This document shows, in pieces, positions 55,203-64,000 of a stretch of 64,000 nucleotides of DNA; position 1 is the stretch's first letter, and every line of letters begins with the position of its first letter. Source of the stretch: Deinandra increscens subsp. villosa (lineage: Eukaryota; Streptophyta; Magnoliopsida; Asterales; Asteraceae); the NCBI GenBank assembly GCA_039602395.1, contig JBCNJP010000008.1:68969095-69033094 (forward strand). The letters are read 5' to 3'. Below the pieces are notes generated by a model. The model saw nothing but the letters and a program-made list of their open reading frames with translations. It was not told where the DNA came from and searched no databases. The position numbers and the translations under genes are program-made.

Positions 55203-55541
55203 ATGGCTTCTTCATCTTCTTCGTCACCAACACCACGTTCCTCCGACGATCTCTAACAGAAATTGCGCGAGAAAGTGTTGAAGCAGTTATCAGAGGATGT
55301 ATTGTTTAGTGATGTGCTGAAGCAACACCTTAAGGTGTTAAAATATAGTTTAACTGACCATGACAAAATCACGGATGAGTTGCTTGCAATGACTCATTCG
55401 TCGTTGCGTGATCTTTTTGTGTTGTTTTTGTCAGAGTTGGGTGTAGCAGATGAGGAGCAGATTAAAGCGATTGGGAGTATTCTCAAGCTGATTAACTTTT
55501 CTGTGGAGTTGAAGTCGGATTTCCTTGCTTCTTTTGTCTAG
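55203..55541 (+). pseudogene. Small helical protein in the MULE, partner of 54598-54930, one stop
   Basis: From ATG 55203 it reads MASSSSSSSPTPRSSDDL, then a TAA (55254-55256), then in the same frame KLREKVLKQLSEDVLFSDVL, LKYSLTDHDKITDELLAMTH and RDLFVLFLSELGVADEEQI to a stop at 55541. The total of 112 codons equals its divergent neighbour. Only one substitution closes the frame, so it decayed recently; translation from the Met at 55263 could still give a 92-residue form. It is rich in Leu, acidic and predicted helical. No family recognised. Confidence 0.5.
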
Positions 55542-56039
55542 TTTTATCATTTTGTTTTGTGATCTTTTTTGACGGATTTTTATGATGATTAACGTTAAAT
55601 GTTTAATGTTTGATATTTTTTACGTGTTCGTTATTTTTATTTGTTATGCGTTATATCTTACTTAGCATGCGTGATAATGATATTGTGTGACAAAAAAATG
55701 AACTTAATTACTACTTGTGTGATATTTTTAACCCTCGCGTAAAAAAATATACCTATGACTGATTATAACGATCTTTTACAAGTGTTGCGTGTTTTATTGC
55801 TGTTGTGTAGCCTAAAAAATAGTTATGAGTGATTATTTAAAGCTTGTGTCAAATAGCACACCATATGTGTGATTATTATGTTGTTTTAGAAGCGTTGCTT
55901 GTTTTGTTGTTGCTATACGTTTTCAACAGACTTTTACGCGTTTACATTTTATTGTAAAAAGACGGAGGTACCCTTTTTTTATTCAAAAGACTCCGCTATC
56001 CTTTTTTAATTAATGATTTGTGAAAAGTCACGCTTAAAA
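55542..56039. other. MULE right part, no gene
   Basis: AT-rich with several TGCGTGAT or GTGTGATT motifs (about 55670, 55712, 55827, 55866). The right terminus is not clear. Confidence 0.5.
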
Positions 56040-56511
56040 CATTAAAACATTTTTACGCCGTTAGTTCCAAAAAAACATGTAAAAACCACATCTTTTTGCG
56101 AAAACCCAAAAAATAATAATAAAACACTTATAACTTTTTCACAAATTCATATTTAAAAAAACAATTTGCACCAAAAACCTCAGAATTACGAGTTCTTTAA
56201 TTCTGGAAAAAAAACTAAAAAACTTTAACGTCTCGTCGTTTCTTTATTAGTGCACATGTGAACTAATAATAAAACTCATACATATAGTACGCGTTAATAT
56301 TTCTTTTTAGAAAAATCCCACAAAATACATAATAATATTGTTAGCTTTTCGTGATTTTTATTAGTGCACATATAAAAAAAACACTTTATATGTGTCGTAT
56401 ACATTAATATTTTAAAAAAGAAATTGCACCATAAATCTTATAATTGTGTTATATTTAACTATGAAAATAGATTTAACGTTTTAATATTTTTTAAGTTTTA
56501 TGTTACACATA
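56040..56511. mobile_element. Second copy of the long inverted-repeat element (cut by gap)
   Basis: TTTTTGCGAAAACCCAAAAA, ATAACTTTTTCACA, TTTGCACCAAAAACCTCAGA and a diverged palindrome TTAGTGCACATGTGAACTAA follow the order seen at 50020-50210. The rest is lost in the gap. Confidence 0.7.
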
Positions 56512-57011
56512 NNNNNNNNNNNNNNNNNNNNNNNNNNNNNNNNNNNNNNNNNNNNNNNNNNNNNNNNNNNNNNNNNNNNNNNNNNNNNNNNNNNNNNNNN
56601 NNNNNNNNNNNNNNNNNNNNNNNNNNNNNNNNNNNNNNNNNNNNNNNNNNNNNNNNNNNNNNNNNNNNNNNNNNNNNNNNNNNNNNNNNNNNNNNNNNNN
56701 NNNNNNNNNNNNNNNNNNNNNNNNNNNNNNNNNNNNNNNNNNNNNNNNNNNNNNNNNNNNNNNNNNNNNNNNNNNNNNNNNNNNNNNNNNNNNNNNNNNN
56801 NNNNNNNNNNNNNNNNNNNNNNNNNNNNNNNNNNNNNNNNNNNNNNNNNNNNNNNNNNNNNNNNNNNNNNNNNNNNNNNNNNNNNNNNNNNNNNNNNNNN
56901 NNNNNNNNNNNNNNNNNNNNNNNNNNNNNNNNNNNNNNNNNNNNNNNNNNNNNNNNNNNNNNNNNNNNNNNNNNNNNNNNNNNNNNNNNNNNNNNNNNNN
57001 NNNNNNNNNNN
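56512..57011. other. Assembly gap of exactly 500 N
   Basis: A second 500-N placeholder. Confidence 0.99.
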
Positions 57012-59203
57012 TCTTGGTGAGAAATAGACATACAAAGTGTTGAAAATCGAATTTCATGAAAAATATAAGTTTTATGAAACTGGGCAGAGATGACACACAT
57101 TCTGCGTGTCATAAATCTGCTGTCATCTGTGAACTATATGAAGCAAGAACACTGAACAGAGATGACACACATATTCTGCGTGTCATAAAACTGCTGTCAT
57201 ATAGAAAAATATACATTTTTCCAAATCTTCAAACACTTGTATTTTGACTTCAAACCAAAACCAAAGTTTACTAAAGGGTGATTTTGGGTCATAAAAGTGT
57301 TTACCAAAGATTTAAACATGAAACTTCAAGAAAATAAAAACATGGAATTTATATGACATAAATACCATTTATTTTTATGAAAAATTAAGTTTAAGACTTT
57401 TGACAAGTTGTGACCACTTAGGACTTGTAATGTTTTATTAGGGATGCCAAAGATATTTTTCTAAACATACTAAATAATTCGAGAAGTTAAACACTTGGGA
57501 ACAAAACGGTTAAATATCGTAACGACGACATTTCGATAAAAATTGTAATTTATTTTCGATTTAGAATTGGGTCTAGTCCAAAACATAAAACATGCTTATT
57601 TTGACATATAAAAATATTTTATAAAGTTCAAATGGGGAAAAACATGTTTTATAAACAGACCAGACAAAAACTATAACTTTCGGTTACTCGAAAACGTCGG
57701 ATTTTACAAGTTAAACTTCCACTAATTAATTTGGCAACTCAAAACCCTAAAACACATTAAAACAAGTCTACTAACAAATCCTAAGTGTTAGGAAAACCTA
57801 AAACGTCACAAAACGAGTCGAACCAGTCAAACCGGCGAAACCGGTTAACTGCCGGACAAACCTACACTTAATTTTACCAAAATATAACTTCGTATATTTG
57901 TGGAAACATTTATTCATATTAAAGGAAGATTATATTTATTAATCGAAAAGTCCAAAACCTTACAAATATTTAGTGAATTAAATATTTACGATTTTTCCTA
58001 ACGTTTAATGAAAAATAATCCATATTATTCAATATTTATTTTTCAAACGTAATCATTATTTATTTATTCAAATAAATAATAAACTCCATCAACTTCAATA
58101 CTATTTATTTGACAATAAATAAGTCCTAGGATTTCCATCACCATCATTGGGTAATAACCAGTCGAGACTTAACCTTGAACATTGAGTGACGTATTCACTA
58201 ACTCAAGATAGCCAAACCCTAATACGTCATAACATTACTTTGTAGACGTTTGCTAGGCTAAGTTCAACCAAACATATCTGTCATCCACCTTCAAACATGT
58301 GAGTTTCACGGCCCCTTTTACTTATTTATGTTTTCTAAACTATGGGGGAGAATTCAATGAATGCCAATTCAAATTTCATTTTGTCTGATATTATGATTTC
58401 TGTAAGACGTACTGATTGCATGTTCTTTTCATAAACCCCAATCTGTGTATTCATGTTGATTCATGTTATATGCCTAAGTCCCACTATTAATTGAATTCAA
58501 TTAGTTCATTCGAAACGATAGCTTGTGAATAGATCTATTTGGGTTGACGACCCTGCCCCGACTTGGTCGCTCCAGTCCTGACTCCACGGAAATAGTCAAG
58601 GGGTACATTAGTTATTCTGGTCATTCGGTGTACATGGGGTTGGACACCAGGAGTGGGTAAACAGTTAGTTTTGAATTCAAGGTTCATGCTTGATCTTTAC
58701 AACATCAGAGTCAACAAAAATAATATCATGACGGCCAATCATTTCAAACATTATTTCAAACATTGATTCAAACACTGTTCAAACATTTTCATGTGTCATC
58801 AAACCTGTGAACTCACCAACAATTCTGTTGACTTTTTAAATTTCTTGAATTCTCAGGTGATTAAGGATGCAATTCAATGTCTTTCTGCATAGATCCTGCT
58901 TGTCTCATATCATGGTCTGCTTGCCGCGTGTTCATGCATTTCACTTGGGAGATTTAGTCACATTACACCTTAGGGTTGTCATGATTTAAAATCTCATAAA
59001 GTTGTCTTTTGAAACTTAACATGTACTTCCACTACTATTTTCCGCTGCCACTATTTTAAATATTTAGATAAATGTTTAAGACTTATGTTTTTAAAAGACA
59101 AATGACTTTTCTAAACGTTCACTTAGATGTCCATCATTCATAACCATGACCATGATGCCAAATCAGTCACATGCCCACATTCAGCCATTCTCGGGGTGTG
59201 ACA
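57012..59203 (+). repeat. Gypsy 5' LTR (left end in the gap or unresolved)
   Basis: The right end GGGGTGTGACA (59203) is fixed by the PBS. The segment 58294-58700 is the sense version of the antisense LTR fragments in the copia blocks (CATGTGAGTTTCACGGCCCC, GGGGGAGAATTC, GGAGTGGGTAAACAG). The left TGTCAC start is not visible, so the LTR probably begins inside the gap or was altered; more than 0.9 kb is certain. At 57087-57200 two units with GATGACACACAT and GCGTGTCATAAA are directly repeated. Confidence 0.65.
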
Positions 59204-59207
59204 GACG

Positions 59208-59221
59208 TGGTATCAGAGCCA
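59208..59221 (+). other. Primer binding site, initiator tRNA-Met (gypsy)
   Basis: TGGTATCAGAGCCA four bases after the LTR end, as in many chromovirus-type gypsy elements. Confidence 0.9.
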
Positions 59222-59413
59222 TGGTTATAGTGAATTAGGATGCATCGGTCTGCACCTAGTCTATAACCTAAGCTCTGCATCATTCATTCACGTGTGTGCA
59301 TTCATGCATTGCCTTATATGTGTGCTAACCTGCAAACTTTTGTGCCTTACTGTCTGAGATAATTGCCTAATATATTATTATATATTATTGTTATAACTTG
59401 GAAACGTCACATC

Positions 59414-61350
59414 ATGGCAAACAAGGAGATTATCGTGATACCATCGGAATCTGAGCTAGAGCTAAATTACGCATCATCTTCATCTGACTACGTACCTGGT
59501 TCACCGGAGTATACACCGTCGACTCCTGTCCCAGAGAACGCACCAGTTCAGGAGCACTCACCTCGTCTACCTTCTCCCAGGAGCATGTAGGATCATATCA
59601 TGTCTGACGAAAAGATCAATGATGACCCCGTCGAGCCTGTTCGCGCTACATTCTTCCCTCTTCTCGCTATTATGTCTGTTCTTGAGCCCATTGTTTCCAT
59701 TCCTAACATTCCTGAGCCTATTCCGTCTGTCCATTTCGTTGACCATTCTTCTTCTGACCCGACACCGTCGCACCGTTCGTACCAGTAGGCCCTAGGCTTA
59801 AGTTCACGCCAAGGAGGTCTGTTATTCGTCATCGTCCTGTGACTTCAATCCCTGTTGATGAGCCTGCCCCAGAAGGGCAGTGCATATCTAATCCACCAGT
59901 TGTTCCTTCCATTCACGAGGTCGAAGAGTCCTTCGTCTCTATTACTGCTCGCATTTCCACTATTCTAGATGTCATTCCCGTTCTTCTGCCTGATCTTGTT
60001 TCGATTCAGTCTTATTTGACCGATCACTATGACGTCATTCGTCGTGTGATTTCCGAGCCTCGTTCCTTGCTAGCATATGATACTATTCAGACTCTCGAGT
60101 CACGACTCTCTGCGATCGAGGATCAATCTACTGCTGATGGCTACACTATAGATTCGTTGCATGCCAACATGACTGATGTCTTCAGTGCTGTCACTACATG
60201 TATGCTAACAATGAAGTCTTTTGAGAGACGTATGCTAGTTGTGGAGGAGACCATTCTGCTATTCACCGTTGAACAATCGAGCTCCCTCACCTCCACCTGT
60301 CCCTTTGAACGCTACAAATCGAGGTTCTAGTCACCCAGCGCATTGCTGATGCTATAGCCTCTAACGAAGCTACCCGTGCCGCTGGAGGACACCACGAGGG
60401 TTCTCCTAGTGGTAAGATTTCCCCCGATAAATATTGGAAACCCGAGAAAATGATTACCAAGAATTGTTTTCAAGGTTACGTCTAACATTTCAGGTGCCCG
60501 AAAATGTACTACAAGGACTTTATGAACTCTAAGTCTATCAACTTCAAGGGTACTGAGGGTGCCATAGACCTTATTCATGGTTTATAAGGACTAAATCTGT
60601 TTTTCGCGTCAGCATTTGCCCTGATCATTCCAATGCTAAATTTTCCGCTTGCACGTTCATGAACATTGCTCTCACATGGTGGAATTCACATGCTAGATCT
60701 GTTGGAATTGATCTAACATTGCTAGCTACACTAAGCGTTTTCATGAACTCACTCATCCCTGTCTTACAATGGTGATACCATTGTATAAGAAAATTCGCGC
60801 ATTATGACTCCCAATATTCAAGTGGATGTGATGTCTTCCAACCCAACCACTCTTCAAGGCACCGTCCGTCTGGCACATAGTCTGACCTACCAGGCTACAC
60901 GCCAAGGTGCATCCTTGCTAGGAAGACCTCCGAGTCAGATTTTATTGTTGATGTTTGTTCTCCTTCTTCTTCTTCTGGAAAGAAATTCGACTGTAAACGA
61001 AAGCGCGATCACCATGACAAGGAGAATTCCGAGAAGCGATCAGAGAAGTAACCTGAAAAAGCCCTTGAACCAGTCAAGAATTTTGTTGCCTTTGCTTCTG
61101 TCCAAGAAACAAAGGAGTCTAGCTACACAGGGAACCTACCACTGTGTTCAAAATGTAATTTTCATCATGCCAAGGATTGCAGTAACGTGTACTGCAACAA
61201 CTGCAAGACGAAAAGTCACATGGTCAGAGACTGCCCTTCCAGAACCTGTTACGGTTGTGGAGCTGTTGGACGCATGAAGAATCAATCGTCCAAAGAAAAA
61301 AATCAAACTGTTGGAACTGCCCGTAGAAGAGCTTTTGTGATGAATGCTGG
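59414..61350 (+). pseudogene. Gypsy gag with tandem zinc knuckles
   Basis: ATG 59414 begins MANKEIIVIPSESELELNYA, stopping after 59 codons at 59588. The Pro/Ser-rich region and a helical part follow in another frame (59839-60330, ESFVSITARISTILDVIPV). The gag core is seen as SINFKGTEGAIDLIH and, frameshifted, ALTWW-type text (NIALTWWNSHAR). The zinc knuckles read CSKCNFHHAKDC, CNNCKTKSHMVRDC and CYGCG (about 61143-61270), the last lacking its His. Stops and frameshifts occur throughout. Confidence 0.85.
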
Positions 61351-64000
61351 AGAAGCCTGACAGGACCCAAACACTGTCACTGGTATGTTCATCGTCAACG
61401 ATTATTATGCCTCTGTTTTGTCTGATACTAGAGCCGAGAAAAGCTTTGTGTCCACTGATTTTTGCCTTTAAAATCACCCCTAAGTGCGTTAGACACCAAG
61501 TACTCCGTAGAACTAGTAGATGGTAGTTTAATCAAAACCGACAAGGTTTACAAAAATTGCTCTTTGTGTCTTTCCGATCATTCGTTTAGCATTGACTTGT
61601 GGCCCGTCGACTTGGGAAGTTATGACATCGTAATTGGTATGGATTAGTTGTCAAAGAACCATGCGAAAATGGCTTGTCATCACAAGCAAGTCAAGATTTC
61701 ATTGGAAAATGGTGAAACTCTAGTCATTCAAGGTGAAAAGAGTGGAGCCAAGCTAGACATTGTATCTTGTGTGAGAACTCGTAGATCTCTTCGTAAGGAA
61801 GGCCATACCATCTTGGCACACGTCGCCGAGAAGGAATCAAAGGAGAAGTCACTGAAGGATGTCCGCATCGCCCGCGAAATTCCTGAAGTATTCCCTGAAG
61901 ATTTGCCAGGCCTGTCGCCGGCTAGACAATTAGAGTTCCGAATCGATCTTGTTCTAGGTGCTGCCCCTGTAGCCCGTCCTCCCTATCGCCTTACCCCTCC
62001 TGCAATGTAGGAATTGTCCAATCAGTTGCAAGAAGTATTGGATAAAGAATTCATTCGACCCGGTCACTCCCCTGGGGTCCTCCTGTTCTTTCGTTAAAAA
62101 GAAAGATGGATCTTTTTTTCGCATGTGTATCGACTATCGCGAGCTGAGCAAGTTGACTGTGAAGAACCGTTACCCGCTTTCAAGGATCGACGACTTGTTC
62201 GACCAGCTTCAAAGATCAATCTATTATTCAAAGATTGATATGCGGTCAGCTTATCATCAGTTGAGAGTTCGCGAAGAAGACATTGCGAAGACTGCTTTCA
62301 GAATCCGTTATAGTCACTATGAGTTTCTAGAGATGCCGTTAGGCTTGACAAACGCACCAGCCGTACTCATGGACTTGATGAATTAAGAGTGCAAGCCATA
62401 CTTGGACAAGTTTGTTATTGTGTTCATCGACGACACCTTGATCCACTCCATCGAAAATCCGTCAATACTTAGGTCTTGCTAGTTGCTATCGAAGGTTTAT
62501 CGAAAACTTTTCAATGATAGCTCAACCGTTGGCTGCTCTCACCCTATGAGACAAGAAGTTGTCTTGGATCCTAAAGTTGAGTCTGCCTTTCAATGGTTAA
62601 AGCAGAAATTGCGTAATGCACCAATTTCGTCCCTGCCTGAAGGAACGAATGATTTCATAGTATGCTGCGACGCCTCCCGCCAAGGCTTAGGATGTATGCT
62701 TATGCAATGAGATAAAGTCACCCTCTGATGTCTCCCGTCAAGTTGAAACTGCTCTTCGCGTTCGTGCCCTTAGATTGACCGTTCAATCTAACCTCACCCC
62801 TCTTCTTCAAGAGCCTGACGGAGCATTCTACTCCAGGGATAGACTCAGAATACCAAACTTCGGTTCAGTAAAGAAATTAGTCATAGACAAAGCCTATAAA
62901 TCAATATTTTCTTTTCGTCCTAATTCTGATAAGATGTATCCTAGTTTGAAAGAGTTGTATTGGTAGCCTAACATGAAGGCTGAAATTACCACATACGTTG
63001 GTAAGTGTCATGACCTGCGCAAAGGTCAAGGCCGAATACTAAAAGCCCTCTGGTTTACTCATTCAACCTAAAACCCCATAATGGAAATGGGAAGAAATCT
63101 CCATGGATTTCATTACCAAATTGCCAAGGACCCAATCCAAAAATTATGCGATTTGGATACTCGTAGACCACTTGACTAAGTCTGCTCACTTCCTACATAT
63201 CCAGGGAATTCTATACCACTGAGCAACCTGCCAAAATCCACATGAAAGAAATGGTATCTCGCCACGGAGTACCTGTTCCTATCATCTCTGATCGAGATAT
63301 TCGTGTTACCGCTAGATTTTGGAAATCTCTTCAGAAAGCTTTGGGTACTCGTATCGACATGAGTACAACCTATCATCCACAAACGGATGGTCGAAGCGAG
63401 AGAATGATTCAAACCCTTTAGGACACGTTTTGTGCCTGTGTGATTGATTTTGGTAATGGTTTGGATGACCATCTACCTTTAGCTGAGCTTTCATATAGCA
63501 ACAGCTATCACACTAAAATTCAAAGCCGCATTCCTGTCACTAATGTGATTTGGAACTTTCGAGATGCTAGTAAAAATCCGACCGATAGTTAATCGGCCTA
63601 AGCTATCTCATGAGCTTAACAGTGTCCCCGACACATTCCATGTTCTGACAAGAGCTGAAAACTCAGAATAGGTGAAACCTAGGCTGATCATGCGAGACAA
63701 ATCACAATTGTGGGTGCACACATAATTGTAATCTGGACTGCATGAAAATCCTGGTAGAACTTATTGCGTGAGTGATTATGCCTAGCCTAGAACTTCTAAT
63801 TCAGAATCCTATACATCTGAATGACTAACGCTCATCTTCATAAAGAACCATTCTTGATGGCCTATCAACTCCCTTTCATTCGTATACCCGTGGCAATCCT
63901 CGGATCACGCGATCCCTGAAAGGTGTTATTCGCTTCCGAAAGAAGCACCATGGGAAGGTATTATTCGTTTTGGAAAGCGTGATAAGTAAAACCCTCGCTA
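61351..64000 (+). pseudogene. Gypsy pol: protease, RT, RNase H and integrase (scrambled end)
   Basis: Protease: VTGMFIVNDYYASVLSDTR, where the active-site D-S/T-G is D-T-R, then DIVIGMD before a TAG. A linker (PEVFPEDLPGLSPARQLEF) leads to RT: MCIDYRELSKLTVKNRYPL, YYSKIDMRSAYHQLRV and the catalytic FIDD (62423-62434). About 70 codons are missing between FIDD and YLGLASCYRRFIENF. RNase H keeps CCDASRQGLGCMLMQ and is then truncated. Integrase: MYPSLKELYW, SMDFITKLPR, LVDHLTKSAHF, ISDRDIRVTARFW, YHPQTDGRSERMIQT. Past 63540 the terminal blocks are out of order: HELNSVPDTFHVL (63610-63650) comes before FGKRDK and NPR (63965-64000), opposite to the usual sequence. The element leaves the window undelimited. 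Confidence 0.88.

Larger units (their letters stand above)
50819..56030 (+). mobile_element. FAR1-type MULE (decayed)
   Basis: It starts after (TA)n with AGTGAAAGTTCAAATACAAAG; a matching right end could not be fixed and 56030 is approximate. It holds a FAR1/MULE transposase gene in at least four exons, a zinc knuckle exon and a pair of small divergent ORFs. Its introns and spacers are sprinkled with TGCGTGAT motifs. FHY3/FAR1 transcription factors of plants derive from such elements. Confidence 0.75.

Noticed and set aside
56424..57112. Long frames across the second gap
   Set aside because: They consist of unknown residues from the 500-N run.
57087..57200. CACTA terminus at the right side of the gap
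   Set aside because: No CACTA end or 3-bp duplication is visible, and the segment may belong to the gypsy LTR; kept only as a question.
59567..59832. Minus-strand frames opposite the gypsy gag
   Set aside because: They are shadows of the gag coding strand.

Overview
This window looks like nuclear DNA of a dicot plant. It has spliced genes with GT/AG introns, plant copia (Tork- and Ale-like) and chromovirus-type gypsy elements, plant Helitrons with RPA and PIF1 genes, a FAR1-type MULE, CACTA, hAT, Tourist and LINE remnants, and AT-rich spacers full of (TA)n. The style of several repeats recalls Asteraceae, but that is an impression from memory. I found no intact host gene. Almost every coding trace belongs to a transposable element and is broken by stops or frameshifts.

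Left part (1-21512): the 3' end of an Ale-like copia element and a TTA microsatellite; a bounded 6.8 kb Helitron (2135-8908) with its own promoter and leader, an acidic-protein gene, a ten-exon RPA70-like gene and a PIF1 helicase tail; then a chimeric 6 kb copia block made of two Tork-type elements joined by an antisense gypsy LTR. This block occurs twice (8918-14977 and 15478-21512), separated by exactly 500 N, so it may be two alleles or an unmerged contig overlap rather than a true tandem repeat.

Middle (21513-46170): a decayed gag gene; an outer CACTA-like element split by a second, fully bounded CACTA (23955-28932, TSD GCT) carrying a Ulp1-type protease gene; a copia RNase H scrap; a second Helitron 5' end with the same promoter and leader; nested MITEs with clean target duplications; LINE zinc-domain remnants; a Pack-MULE (35514-37167) holding pieces of a nodulin-like MFS transporter gene and a solo LTR; G-box-rich tandem repeats; an antisense LTR-like region; and further hAT, Tourist-like and inverted-repeat elements.

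Right part (46167-64000): three minus-strand Helitron ends, two inverted-repeat elements, a FAR1-type MULE (about 50.8-56.0 kb) with a decayed transposase gene and a divergently transcribed pair of small accessory-like ORFs, a second 500-N gap, and a decayed gypsy element running off the right edge.

The most unusual material is the small divergent gene pair in the MULE, the TGCGTGAT motif scattered through that element and near a related terminus, the Helitron promoter-leader module seen twice, and the transporter gene fragment inside the Pack-MULE.
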